A DNA stretch of 64,000 bases from Acanthosoma haemorrhoidale (GCA_930367205.1 OV884014.1:107490638-107554637), one strand, 5' to 3'. Shown: positions 12,894 to 24,460, counted from the first letter of the stretch. Notes: generated by a model not told the origin, from the sequence alone. Numbers and translations are program-made.

Positions 12894-13455
12894 TGTAGCG
12901 ACCGCTAACTACATAAGATAAATCACCCTATACTCTATTGTATATATATATTGTAAGCAAACATAAATAACATGAACTAAATGTATTATAGACAAATGTT
13001 AATAACATGAACAAATATAAATCATTGTAAGTGTGAAGCAATAAAAGGCGGGGGCCAACTAAGTCACACGAGATGAGTCACCAGGTCAGTCGCAAGTACC
13101 TCACCACATGAGTGGGTACCAACCGCGGGCCTAACCCACCCTTACCAGCCTCTTCCAGTAGACAAGGCTGGATAGGGTACTTAAGGCGGGCTCCGAGCCC
13201 TAAAAATTAGTCTCTCGAGACCTTTACTCGTTGACGCTTGGTTTCCGCTCGAACTCTGAAAACTTGACTAATTCTTTATGAAAAACCTCTGTACCTCTTC
13301 TCTTGAACATAGTGCTTTGTCGGGGCACATACCTATCAAAAATGGAGTCAGATAGTAACGCCGTCATGAACGATTGTCCAGGTTATAAACTCAAACCATC
13401 CTCACTTGTCACCAGGGTTAGGGTGACCAGGCACCCCCCTAGTGACGACCCGACA
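12894..13455. mobile_element. Solo LTR, 562 bp, flanked by 5-bp target duplications
   Basis: The block starts TGTAGCGACC and ends CGACCCGACA, so it has the TG..CA ends of a retroviral-type LTR. Immediately outside lies GATAC on both sides (12889-12893 and 13456-13460), a perfect 5-bp target-site duplication. Inside are a TATA-rich stretch at about 12940 and an AATAAA at about 13042, followed by a GC-rich half. No gag-pol lies next to it, so internal sequence was probably lost by LTR-LTR recombination. The superfamily (Ty3/gypsy or BEL/Pao) cannot be settled from the LTR alone, and transcription orientation is not certain. Confidence 0.85.
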
Positions 13456-13460
13456 GATAC

Positions 13461-16400
13461 AATAAATTGAAGTATATTAACCGTGAAAAATGGTTTAACT
13501 AGTAATGCTTTTCAACTCATAGCTCAGAAACTGTACAATAAAAACTGGCAATAAAAATGAAATATATTTACATCACAAAGACTGATTTAATTTTGTTTTT
13601 TTTCTAAATATTTTTAATTATTTATTTCATTCGATTAGAATATATATTTAATTGAATAGAATTTAGTTCGTAATCGCTGTAAACATACATGTTTTCGATA
13701 AAAACAGATTTAAATCGCTTGAAAAAAGGAATGTGAGACTGTTTATCCATGGATCTACTAGTAATTGTCTTCCCTACTTATGGCTAAATTTTCATACAGA
13801 GCGGCCATCTTTGATTTTCGGTTAATTGTTAAATATGATTCAGTTCATTTGAATTTCAAAACAGTATTCTTAAACACCTTGTCAAACAAATATTATTAGG
13901 TTTTATTAATAATATTTATTTATTACATACTTAAGCCGACCAAGACTTTTGTATACTAATTTGGATACAATATTTGAACCGTTGGTGAACGGGGGGGGGT
14001 ATTTATTTTTGGATTATTTCTTCTTCTCGATTACTTCCAGAAGAACATTTCTTATTGCTTCATCATCGAAGAGCAGTGTAATGATTTCAGTTCAGTAATC
14101 ATCTTATCATACATAACAATCCATGAAATGTCAACATCACGGAAATCACGAAACTGAAATAATGAGTATCTATTTTTTAAGCTAATTTTAGAAGCGTTAC
14201 ATATTATGATTATATTTGGACTATTTCAAGGGATGCTAATTTGATTTTAATGAATAATTATTTCCTGTAGTTATATTTAGTAATATTTTATAGTAAACCC
14301 TACCGATTATGCATGCTACTATGTAAATTCAAACTTACTAAAGATGGCGAAATGAAATAAATAAAGTGGTTTCACGGTTTGATGAAATCCCCTAAAATAT
14401 ATAAAAGCCGAATTGGAATTTATCTGACCCACTTGACAAAAAAACAAATATTTTTATCAAATGTGAGCATCGGTCGAAAACTACTGAGCTGGTAGATAAG
14501 GAATGTTCTCTTGCTCTAAATAGTGGGATATTCCGCTATAACCCCATCCGGACAATAGATATTTGCATACAGGCATAAGATACATAATAGGATAATTACA
14601 TAGTTCCACCGCCGTCATAATACATAGGGTGAACGAACAGCTGGTGAAGACATCTGCCCGACATTGTACCTTGTATCCGGTCTCAAGGCCTCTCTCAGCT
14701 CTTCATCATTTCATATATTCTATATACCTGTGTCTTACAAACACTTCTTACGGCTGAAATAAGTTAATTAAAAAAAAAAAAGTAATTTTTGTGGCATTTG
14801 GAGCCCTTATTGTAAATTATCAGGTGTCGATGTTTAGTTGTATACGGTGAAAGGTTAAAATAAGTAATATACTTTGTTTAATTAGAGCAAGGCTTATGAA
14901 GGACAATAAAACTACGGAGTCATTTGAAAACTATTGAAAATAGGTGCCACCTCCTAGACCTTACTCAAATACACTAATTTCAATTCTCATTTGACATTTA
15001 AGTCCCCGCTAGAACTCAAATTAATGCCTGGCGAGGGAATGAAACACTACTCTGGGACTCCCTACCGTTTTTCCATATCCAGGTTAAAGAATTTTAGAAT
15101 ATTCTAACATTTCTTTATCAGCACTCAAAATACTGAACCCAAACCATTAACCGTTGCGCCTTAGTTTTCTATTTAATTCTCAAAATGTGAGGGATTTTTA
15201 ATAGGGGAGTGAGGGAATTATAAATCTTTATAATGGAGTATTTTTTGTTGTTCCATTGGTAGAAAAGCCATGAAGATAAGGCTGCAAATATATTTTTTTT
15301 AAATTAGAGTAACATTTGAGCTTGAACAGTCGTTTGTTTTAAAGAAAGTAATGAAGACAATATATAGACAGTTGGCAGCTCACTATAAGGTGAAGTGAAT
15401 ACCTGCCCTTAGAGGGGATATCTTCGCTAGATCGATTGTTAAGAGCGGACTGAGGCCATGAATTATGTGAGAATGTGCTTTAAAATGCAACAGTGCTCGT
15501 CGGGTAGAGTGCTGCCAACATAATTGTGTGCTGGCCGCTAAACCGTCGGTGGCCCTCCTTGCATAATAAAACCTTGTGTTTATTTTATTTCTTTCCTGCA
15601 AATTACAGCCTGCATGTTCCTTATAACGGCTTATTCATGGCGGCCACTTACGGAGGAAGGTGTTTGACAATTCCAACGATGGCCAACAATTAATGGAACA
15701 GTGCTCTTTCGACAAGTCTACTGGAAGCAGGAGTGCTCTGAATAAACCTGCCCCGAAAAATCTTGACTTCCCCGCTCCTACATCAATGGCCTACTTCGAC
15801 TACGATAGCTAACGAATCTTTCAGCACTCACGTAGTTCTCTTCTTAAATCAATTACTCTTCGATAATTGCCTATGTTGTGTTTTCATAATGCCAACATTA
15901 GAAATTTTAGATCCAAATTTAATTGCTTCCCTGGCTACACGAAACATGTTTGAGTGTCATTGTCCGATTAATTACATAGCGATGCAAATATTTGATCATA
16001 ATTTTATTTTTGTTCATTATTGATAACTGTTTTCTTTCAGAAATGTTCTCCAATGGTGATTTCATTCCGTCGTTAAAATGTAACCGATTGAAGGGGTGTA
16101 AGATTGCCTAGATTGCTCTAGGTAGTATCTGGACTAAGGCGTTGTTATCCGAGCTAAAACTTAATTTAAAATACGGAATACCCCGTAAGGCATGGACATG
16201 AGGAGTTCATCACTTACCAAAATGGCCGACCACTTGATGATGTTGATGATGATAACAAAGATGGCGGCCTGACTAATTGGTGCATACATTAGCATGGGAT
16301 TAGGATCCGTTCCCGGCGGTGAGTTGGGGATTTATTAACCGACCACTCAATTGGCCATTAAGGTTATTAGCATTTCAAGATCCAGGTGTGCGCAGAAACC

Positions 16401-16886
16401 ATTCGTCCCAGTAAGATATCTGGTTTTCAATATCTAAAACCTCCTATGTGAGTAGCATCTACAAGCTGTGCAGGCATCAAATTTTAAATCTAGGTGTTTT
16501 CTGGAAAAAATATTTATTTTACTTAATTGTTAGTGCATTAGAAAATTAATGATCCCGACTAAACGTAATAAAACAGTACAATTCATTTTGTTTTATTGTA
16601 CTATTGGAAAAGTCATTAAAACTCAATAAATTGTAACTCTTCTGTGACGAAATGGTCATGCAAACATTTGTGAATTATGAACATATGTCACCAATTTGCA
16701 TCATATGTAGAAATAATTATACATTTGAAAAAGTTTTCGTTTACGTGTCCACTTGTATAAATAAATAAGACAAAACATGTAAATTATGCAGACTTTGATG
16801 AAGATAATGATAAATTAAACTACAAATAAAAAATAAATAAACGAGTTAAACCTATTTTAAGAACATTGTAATAAACATGCATACAT
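13461..16886. other. Long intergenic stretch without supported genes
   Basis: Mostly AT-rich unique DNA. A GC-richer portion at about 16080-16400 includes an AAGATGGCGGCC box (near 16258) of the YY1-like kind. Open frames at 15383-15601 and 15763-16023 show no known domain. No convincing transposon end was found, although G-run and A-run homopolymers (13991-14000, 14770-14780) are present. Confidence 0.45.
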
Positions 16887-18313
16887 TTTATTGTATGTCT
16901 AATGCAGTTACAGGTTGTTGTTACTTATGTATGGTACATTATCGTATCTCTAATGCAGTTACAGGCTACTGTTCCTTATGTATGTTACATTATTGTATGT
17001 CTAATGCAGTTACAGGCTACTGTTCCTTATGTATGTTACGATATTGTATGTCTAATACAGTTACAGACTGCTATTCCTTATATATGTTACATTATTGTAT
17101 GTCTAATGCAATTACAGGCTACTGTTCCTTATGAGTGTTACATTATTGTATGTCTAATGCAGTTACAGGCTACTGTTCCTTATGAGTGTTACATTATTGT
17201 ATGTCTAATGCAGTTACAGGCTACTGTTCCTTATGAGTGTTACATTATTGTATGTCTAATGCAATTACAGGCTACTGTTCCTTATGAGTGTTACATTATT
17301 GTATGTCTAATGCAATTACAGGCTACTGTTCCTTATGAGTGTTACATTATTGTATGTCTAAAACAGTTACAGACTGCTATTCCTTATATATGTTACATTA
17401 TTGTATGTCTAATACAGTTACAGACTGCTATTCCTTATATATGTTACATTATTGTATGTCTAATGCAATTACAGGCTACTGTTCCTTATGAGTGTTACAT
17501 TATTGTATGTCTAATGCAGTTACAGGCTATTGTTCCTCATGTATGTTACGATATTGTATGTCTAATGCAGTTACATGCTACTGTTCCTTATTATGCTACA
17601 TTATCGTATCTCTAATGCACTTACAGGCTATTGTTCCTTATGTATGTTACATTATTGTATGTCTAAAACAGTTACAGACTGCTATTCCTTATATATGTTA
17701 CATTATTGTATGTCTAATACAGTTACAGACTGCTATTCCTTATATATGTTACATTATTGTATGTCTAATACAGTTACAGACTGCTATTCCTTATATATGT
17801 TACATTATTGTATGTCTAATACAGGTACAGACTGCTATTCCTTATATATGTTACATTATTGTATGTCTAATACAATGGTTGACATCACAGCGCTTGGCCT
17901 ACCAACAACAAGACTCTAAGGGGCACCCTCACTGATACCAGACTAACTACGACTGCACTACATGCCTAGAGAAGACTCTAGGCCCAGCCACCAGTGGACT
18001 CTCACCACTGTACCGCAACAATCAACCTCCACCGAGGATTCCCACACTCCTTACTCCTCTCACACCACCTTCAAGCAGGTCCTCCTAGTACAAGGATCCG
18101 ATCACCCTAAATATTTTATATTTATCCCTCATCCGAAAATTCCAAATTGGAGAGCTGAGTAAAAAAAAAAAAAAAAAAAAAAATGTCTAATACAGTTACA
18201 GACTGCTATTCCTTATATATGTTACATTATTGTATGTCTAATGCAGTTACAGGCTACTGTTCCTTATGTATGTTACATTATTGTATGTCTAATGCAGTTA
18301 CAGGTTACTAATG
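16887..18313 (+). repeat. 51-bp tandem array, about 22 copies, split by a retrotransposon tail
   Basis: Unit of the type TGTATGTCTAATGCAGTTAC + AGGCTACTGTTCCTTATGAG + TGTTACATTAT, repeated about 19.4 times over 16887-17874 and 2.6 times over 18183-18313. Two main variants alternate: GCAGTTACAGGCTACTG and ACAGTTACAGACTGCTA. Since 51 is 17 codons, one forward frame is open over 16902-17615 as a 17-residue repeat (MQLQATVPYECYIIVCL). It is broken by a one-base deletion near 17592, after which other frames take over. Variation is at the DNA level and includes frame-breaking change, which favours a non-coding minisatellite. Confidence 0.93.
17875..18182 (+). mobile_element. 5'-truncated non-LTR retrotransposon tail inserted in the 51-bp array
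   Basis: Begins at ATGGTTGACATCACAGCGCT, the last few codons of the reverse-transcriptase ORF (MVDITALGLPTTRL then stop). It continues through a 3'UTR containing GGATCCGATCACCCTAAAT and ends in an A run of about 22 (18161-18182). The target sequence ATGTCTAATACA occurs on both sides (17863-17874 and 18183-18194), a 12-bp target-site duplication. The same ORF end and 3'UTR occur in the longer minus-strand copy at 23331-24460, so both are one family. Heavy 5' truncation, poly(A) and a target duplication are the usual marks of target-primed insertion. Confidence 0.9.
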
Positions 18314-18315
18314 CA

Positions 18316-18943
18316 TATTAATCAACAAAACAGAATATATATATATATGGTGGTAAAAATATTCCAAACACTATTTAGTGGATTTTTGTAACTATTGACT
18401 AAACTATAAGAAGGATGAAGTATTTAATTTGATGGCCTATCCAAATTTCGCACAGTGTTTACTTTGTAAAATACCAAGTATTTAATTCGCAAAACTTAAT
18501 TAAGTATTATGGTGGTGCTATTATTGGTATTATCAGGCATCGAGACTTGCCTCTAAACCAGATATTATTTTAATGGCAGTGGTATTTTATATTCCGCTAA
18601 GTCTTAACCCATCACATATAATATCAACCAGGAAGTCAACAGTTTGTTAGCCTGATCAATATCATGAATAAATAGTTATGTTTTAATGACGGTTAATTAA
18701 TTATTAGCCTTTTATGTTTTGCCATGAGGCAGTTTTTGTTGTTTTCTTTTTTTGATCTTAGACCCACTTTATTTTTCTTACATTTAATTAAAAATGTTTT
18801 CGCAGAAAAATTAATTAACCTAAGGACCTTAGGACATAGCATACGGTTCTAAATCATGAGAAAATTGATTTGAGGTGTAGGTGTTATTATTTATAACTAT
18901 TAGATATTAATTAAATTCAGCGCAAAAGAAAAAATACTGTTAT
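18316..18943. other. AT-rich spacer with short (AT)n
   Basis: Contains an (AT)n run at 18336-18347 and several TTAATTAA-type motifs. No coding or structural signal found. Confidence 0.4.
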
Positions 18944-19012
18944 GATCGGGATTTGAACCCGGGACCGCATTAATTTCCTGTCACTACTCTGGCATTAACT
19001 AAGCTACTCTGG
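18944..19012 (-). mobile_element. tRNA-derived SINE head (minus strand)
   Basis: On the minus strand an A-box-like TAGCTTAGTTAATG (19006-18993) is followed 33 bp later by a perfect B box GGTTCAAATCC (18959-18949) set in CCGGGTTCAAATCCCG. The spacing is that of a Pol III internal promoter. The anticodon arm and acceptor stem do not pair properly, so this is a tRNA-related SINE fragment and not a tRNA gene. Confidence 0.55.
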
Positions 19013-19069
19013 GCGTGTGGACAATTGTCAGCCAATGATGATTTACATTGGGAAGATCGCCAACTCGTG

Positions 19070-19335
19070 CAGGATAGCTGAGCTGGTAGAGAGAGAGAGA
19101 GGTCCCGGCTACGAGTCCAGATCAAGCCAGTATGTTTTTGCTTTGTGTTTTTAAAGGCACCCCTGTCAGGTAAAGTAAAATTAACATAGAAATAAAAATA
19201 GGTTAAGAGGTAGAGAATGTATATGCGTGGTGCTGACTTCCATAGTCGGAAGGATGGGGTTGTGCAGCCAAGGTAGTCCATAGACAGTGTCCAAGACCCG
19301 TCCTGGCTTAGTCACAACTTAGTGTGAAAATATAT
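19070..19335 (+). mobile_element. tRNA-derived SINE (plus strand) with shared 3' tail
   Basis: A good A box TAGCTGAGCTGG at 19075-19086 is followed by a GA run and a degenerate B box GGCTACGAGTCC at 19107-19118. Downstream, GTGTCCAAGACCCGTCCTGG.. (from 19291) and CTTAGTGTGAA (19318-19328) match a second site at 22524-22570, so the tail belongs to a dispersed family. It sits head to head with the minus-strand SINE at 18944-19012, separated by about 58 bp. The downstream limit is approximate. Confidence 0.5.
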
Positions 19336-21739
19336 CCACTAACGCAGTCTTAGGAGATAGAGGCTCGGTTCAAGAGAACAGGATACAAGGTTCGGGACGA
19401 GGCAGTGAGAGAGACCATGCTCTAGAGTGGAACTGGTTCATTCTGTGACGTGACCGAGGGCGGAGGACTGGTCTCGGGTGGACCTCTCAGACGCTGAGGT
19501 CATCATCCGAATGTAATACGATCATCCCAATCATATGAGTACGTAACAACCTATCAATTATTAATACTAAAACATGTTGCGGTATCGTATATCGTGGTAA
19601 TTTGAAATGTGACCTCCGGTAAAATGTCTAGCGTACTGCCATGGGTAGCATTTTGGTTCCTGGTTTACTAAAACGCATACGGAGTCCCAGGTAGACTTAT
19701 AAACTATATTTATGCAGTTATACTTATAAAGTATATTTATGCAGTTATCGATCTTAAACATTTGTATAGATCGACCCCACTATCCGATTCCCTGTGAGCG
19801 AGGGACTTGGAAATAGAAAGAGGACAAATATCTAAATAATGAAGAAGCAGATAAAAGGTTATACCGGCGGTCAGTTGTAAATAAATTACATAGGCGTCTA
19901 ACCCACGGTTCCAGATGATTGCCCCCCCCCCCATTATTAATGCAACAACCGCCTCCTCTAGCCCCTTCACCCTTTTTATCCCGTTTACGAACCCTTTCTT
20001 TTCCATCTCTATACTTAGTTGCTTATCTCTCGCAAGTGGGTGTATACTTATCGATATTGAAATGAATTAGATGTGAAATGCGATGACCAGATGTATGTGA
20101 TGGTACTTTACGCAGGCAAGCTTATAATGGTCTTGTTTTTTCCATCAACCCGTGCCCCACTTTTGCGGGATGCCCCACATGACCTTTCCTGTGGGTTTCT
20201 TTTAGTTTTTCTAGAGACCAAAAATCATTGTGCTCTCGCCCTTGTGACTGTTTGATCAAAGAGATCCCATTTGATGTTAGGAATAAGTTAATTACTTGGT
20301 TCCCATAGAACAATTATCGCTCCTTTGTAATATTTTATAGAGTATTACATTAACATCTTAATGAACATGATTAACAATTTGTTTTTTTAAACTATAATTT
20401 CGAATAGCTATTTTTGCGTTGTTGTTTAATTATTTACACCTTTACTTGCTATTAGCATTTAGGTTTTGAAAGGCTCACTGTCTTATAAGGAGGTGCCCAC
20501 TCATTTGTATGTAAATGAAACTAATTAATTATCAATCTGTGGACTTTAAATTAGAACTTTGATGTCATGAAGCAGTACTATTTAAATCTACTACATAGGA
20601 GAGTTATTTCTACCCTGTTCGGAATTACATAGGAACATGTATACATGCACATTGCAGATGTTCATGTGATAGCTCAGCAACATATTTGTTTACTAGACAG
20701 GACGTAATGTAAATGATGTCCGATACTTAAGCAAGTGTTAGTAGACCTGAAATGCATCAGCAAAGTTCATTATGAAAAATGTTTAAGTTAGGTAATTCCC
20801 AATGAAAACACTGGTACTTTTTAGAAAATTTAAATTTCCTCCTTCCCTGTTCGGAATTTGACCATAGCCCAAATAAACTTGGCTGTTACATTTGAGGCAC
20901 TTGATTACTTAGTACTTGATCACTTGCTTAAGTTTCGGACCTCGCTTCCGTTACACACGGTTTACAGTCCAAACATCCGGCCAGCACCTTCCGCATGCCG
21001 GGAACAGACTGTATACTTAATACGAATTAAGGAAATTAATTACATTAAAATTAATTTTGTTTTTACAATTCGTGTGGACTGCCAAACCTTTTGAACGGTT
21101 CACGTCTCTTTCATTCGTGATTCACGCCCCACTGGGAACCGGCATTAGTTTTTTTATCTTTTATATTATAATCTATATATTAATTTAAATGTTTTATTTT
21201 AATTAGATTCTGTATTTTTGTGGCTTTTGTATATTGTCTTCATTTTTTTATAATTTCCACGCTATGAATTTATTTACTGGAAAGCTTTTTCTATTTCTTA
21301 ATTGGCGTTTACTCTTTACCTTTTTTCTTCAGGTAATCTTTCTAGTGTATTTAATTGTATATGATAATAAAAATTAAAGTGATAGTATTAGTAATTACAT
21401 TACAAAACCTTCCTTCTGCTTTCAATGAAACGTTTAATGGTTCAATCATTTTTCAGAAATGTTGTTTTTCGTTCGCCCCACCCCAGCCCCAGGTGACAGC
21501 CCACGCTCATGGCCAGGTCGAGATCAGATAGGTCCTTCAGTAATGCATTTAAGTCTGAGTGGCCGGCCCCTAAGGCTGTAATCTCGGCAAATAAATCCGG
21601 CGCCGGAATATATTAAGAAGGCCGTGAAGGCTATATCGCTAAAAGGTTGGCAGCCCTGTGTGCGTGTAATTGGCCTAAATGGACCAATGGCCGGCATCTG
21701 ATACGGAATGTAATGAGTGGGCGTGGTCACTGTATCGCC
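19336..21739. other. Intergenic stretch, no supported gene
   Basis: Includes a C run at 19922-19931 and a 27-bp duplication listed separately. Many short open frames are present (for example 19737-20006 and 20858-21094) without recognisable domains. A GC-richer block at 21480-21790 precedes the TC microsatellite and is partly a dispersed repeat. Confidence 0.4.
19695..19748. repeat. 27-bp tandem duplication
   Basis: Two adjacent copies (19695-19721, 19722-19748) of ACTTATAAACTATATTTATG+CAGTTAT that differ at one base (C/G). Confidence 0.85.
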
Positions 21740-21763
21740 TGGGCGTGTATCTTATCGCTAATT

Positions 21764-21987
<224 letters not shown>

Positions 21988-22576
21988 AATATCATATCTA
22001 GCCTGCACAAGTGTGGACGACCTATAACCCATACGCATGACGGTACAAATTAATCCAAGTTAGATTCGAACTGCCGCTTGGTGGCCAAAGACTCAACGAA
22101 TCATAGAATCATACATCCGACTTGTGATTAGAGCCTTTATATCACGAAGCAGTTTCTTCTTCAACCCTCTTTAAACTACCTCGTGGCAAGGTACCGATTA
22201 ATGCAGCTGTGTGATTGCAAGTTTTGGCAATTGATCTAAACGAATCCTGACGGTGAAATCCCAATGAGGGGTTCAGATGAGAGGATGGCAAAGAAGGCTT
22301 ATTGCCCGAGATTGTGGCGTTTTCCGCAAAACGTTGGTTGGCAACGCTTGCGCGCCCCTCCTTCAGCTGTACGCTGTTACGTGGAGGTAACGTAAAATTA
22401 TAATTAATATTAAGAGATATACTTTGCAAGGGAGAAGCTAAAGGACACTAAAGGACAACTATTAGGCACAGATGTCAATTCGAAGGTCCCAAATGATTTT
22501 TTTTTTGCTCTCTCATGAAGCCAGTGTTTGAGGCCCGTCCTAACTTCTTTGCAGCTTAGTGTGAAGATTTCCCCCC
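21988..22576. other. Spacer with SINE-tail copy at 22524-22570
   Basis: GTGTTTGAGGCCCGTCCTAA followed by CTTAGTGTGAAGATTT repeats the tail of the SINE at 19291-19335. It runs into a C10 homopolymer. The rest has no recognisable feature; the minus-strand frame at 22142-22429 is unsupported. Confidence 0.45.
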
Positions 22577-23105
22577 CCCCTTTCATAGCCTCTTCAAATT
22601 TACAGATAATTATAGATCCTATTTACAAATTATTTTTGTATTTCCTCTAGCATCGCTACATTATATACAGGTTTTGTTATTTTATAAAAATTATATAATG
22701 AATAAACAAGTATAATGATATACATTATACGTGACTGGACTGAACTGACTAATAAAGGTGATGGGGCTCACCTTTTTGAACAAACTTAAAAAACTAACTT
22801 TCATACTAATTCTTAACCTATTTTTTCCCCGACAGTCTGTTACCATCGATGCGGGAGGGGTGGTGGGGTCATAGTGTTAAACATTGGGTTTGTCAGGTGC
22901 TGCAACGAGTCAAAAAACTTAATGTGTCTCCGGCGGATGAACTCACCCACCGCGGCACACCAAGCAACGGGTGCAGGTCAGCGTTCTTCAACCTCTCGAA
23001 AGAGGTATGTCGGACCACTTTTCGCATGATCCCATTCTGGAAATGTTGGAGACATTTGGCTGTATTGTCAGTCAAGTGGGTAAAAAGCATGGCTAGTGAG
23101 AAGTA
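22577..23105 (-). mobile_element. Jockey-like non-LTR retrotransposon remnant, family 2 (frameshifted RT end plus 3'UTR)
   Basis: The minus strand encodes the C-terminal region of a non-LTR reverse transcriptase: FQNGIMRKVVRHTSFERLKN (within 23090-22893), then after a frameshift at an A/T homopolymer near 22915 KFFDSLQHLTNPMFNTMTPP followed by PLPHRW and a stop. This parallels the longer copy at 23331-24460 (FQNNILRTALWHTPFREMKA, then KFFDSMKHSLNPLFRDMTPP), at clearly lower identity than that copy shows to 17875-18182. The 3'UTR extends to 22577 (rich in ATAATTATAGATCC and GGCTATGAAAG on this strand) and abuts a C run instead of the expected T run. No catalytic YADD part remains. Confidence 0.75.
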
Positions 23106-23275
23106 TTTTTTTTTTTTTTTTTTTCTTTCATAGCCCCTTTAAATTTACAGATAATTATAGATCCTAAGGCGTTGTCTATTTACAAATTATTTTGTATTTC
23201 CTCTAGCATCGCTACATTATATACAGGTTTTGTTTTTTATATTATAAAAAATATATAATAAATAAACAAGTACAA
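23106..23275 (-). mobile_element. 3'UTR-only copy of family 2 non-LTR element with poly(A)
   Basis: Repeats 22577-22715 at high identity (CTTTCATAGCC..TTACAGATAATTATAGATCC..CTCTAGCATCGCTACATTAT), plus a CTAAGGCGTTGT stretch missing from the first copy. A run of about 20 T at 23106-23125 is its poly(A) read on the other strand. A severely 5'-truncated insertion lying next to its relative. Confidence 0.75.
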
Positions 23276-23330
23276 AGTGTGAGGTAATTTTTTTTTTTTT
23301 ATATATATTTTTTTTTTTTCTAAGCTCTCT

Positions 23331-24460
23331 AGTTAGAATTTTAGGATGAGGGAGAAATTTAAAATATTTAGGGTGATCGGATCCTTATACTAGGAGGACC
23401 TGCTTGAAGGTGGTGTAAGAGGAGTTAGGAGTGTGGGAATCCTCGGTGGAGGTTGATTGTTACGGTACAGTGAGAGTCCACTTGTGGCTGGGCCTAGAGT
23501 CTTCTCTAGGCATGTAGTGCAGTCGTAGTTAGTCTGATATCAGTGAGGGTGCCCCTTAGAGGCTTGTTGTTGGTGGGCCAAGCGCCGTGATGTCAACCAT
23601 TTCTTCTGCTTTACTCGATCTTGTGAGTTGCCATCGTGCCGGTAGCGGTGGTGGTGTCATGTCTCGGAAGAGAGGGTTTAGACTGTGCTTCATCGAGTCG
23701 AAGAACTTGATGTGACGTCGTCTGATGGCTTCGGTGATGTTGGGGAGCTCGAACTTTTCGTGCATGTCGAAAGCCTTCATTTCACGAAAAGGGGTATGCC
23801 ACAGTGCCGTTCGCAGGATGTTGTTCTGGAAGCTTTGGAGGCGAGTTATGGTGCTGGCATGTAGGAATCTAAAGAGTGCTGTCCCAAACAGTAGAGCTGG
23901 CCTCAGGACGCTCTTGTATATGAGGAGTTTCAATAGAAGGGATATGGCCTGGCTAGTGATGAGATGCTGGAGAGAGTAGTATGTTCTGCGGACTCGTTTT
24001 TATTTCTTTTGCAAGTGTGTGTCGAACGTCATGTGTCTGCCTAGGTTGATGCCCAGGTAGCAGATGCTGTTGGCTAATTTACATTGTTTCCCGTCAATGG
24101 TAAAGCTGGGTGGACGCTTCTTTTTACCTTGCTGGAAAGAGAAGATGATCCCCTGATTCTTGGCTGGGTTCACTTGAATGTGGACAGCTCGCAGCCTGTC
24201 GGCGATTAATTGGCTAGCGCCCTCTGCAGCCTTTAGAGCTTTCGTTGGGTTGAGGCTGGTGCTGTAGACTCCTATGTCGTCCGCATACGCCACTACCTCA
24301 CAATTGGAGTATGAAGCTCCTACTATATGCGCGGTGTATATGTTGAAGAGTAGGGGTCCCAGCACCGACCCTTGGGGAACTCCGACCACGAAATCAGTGT
24401 GATTTAGGATTCTCTTAAACACAAAATATCAGAAAGGAAGACTACATTGGTCGGTTAGGA
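23331..24460 (-). mobile_element. Jockey-like non-LTR retrotransposon, family 1, near-intact 3' half
   Basis: A continuous minus-strand frame from about 24435 to 23556 is interrupted by a single in-frame TAA at 24000-24002. It covers the fingers/palm to C-terminus of a reverse transcriptase that would copy the element's RNA at a nicked target. Motifs in order: VVGVPQGSVLGPLLFNIY (block 4), VVAYADDIGVYS (catalytic YADD), ICYLGINLGRHMTFDTHL, LIYKSVLRPALLFGTALF, LQSFQNNILRTALWHTPF, and the end MVDITALGPPTTSL. The 3'UTR to 23331 is nearly the same as 18115-18160, and T runs at 23289-23330 are the tail. The endonuclease domain and gag-like ORF1 are missing, so it is 5' truncated around 24460. The single stop suggests a fairly young insertion. 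No clear target duplication found. Confidence 0.87.

Noticed and set aside
18944..19118. Functional tRNA genes
   Set aside because: A and B boxes are present, but cloverleaf stems do not pair and one B box has an extra base.
22849..23133. 94-codon plus frame
   Set aside because: It is the antisense of a non-LTR reverse-transcriptase remnant.
23725..23979. 84-codon plus frame
   Set aside because: Antisense shadow of the family 1 reverse transcriptase.
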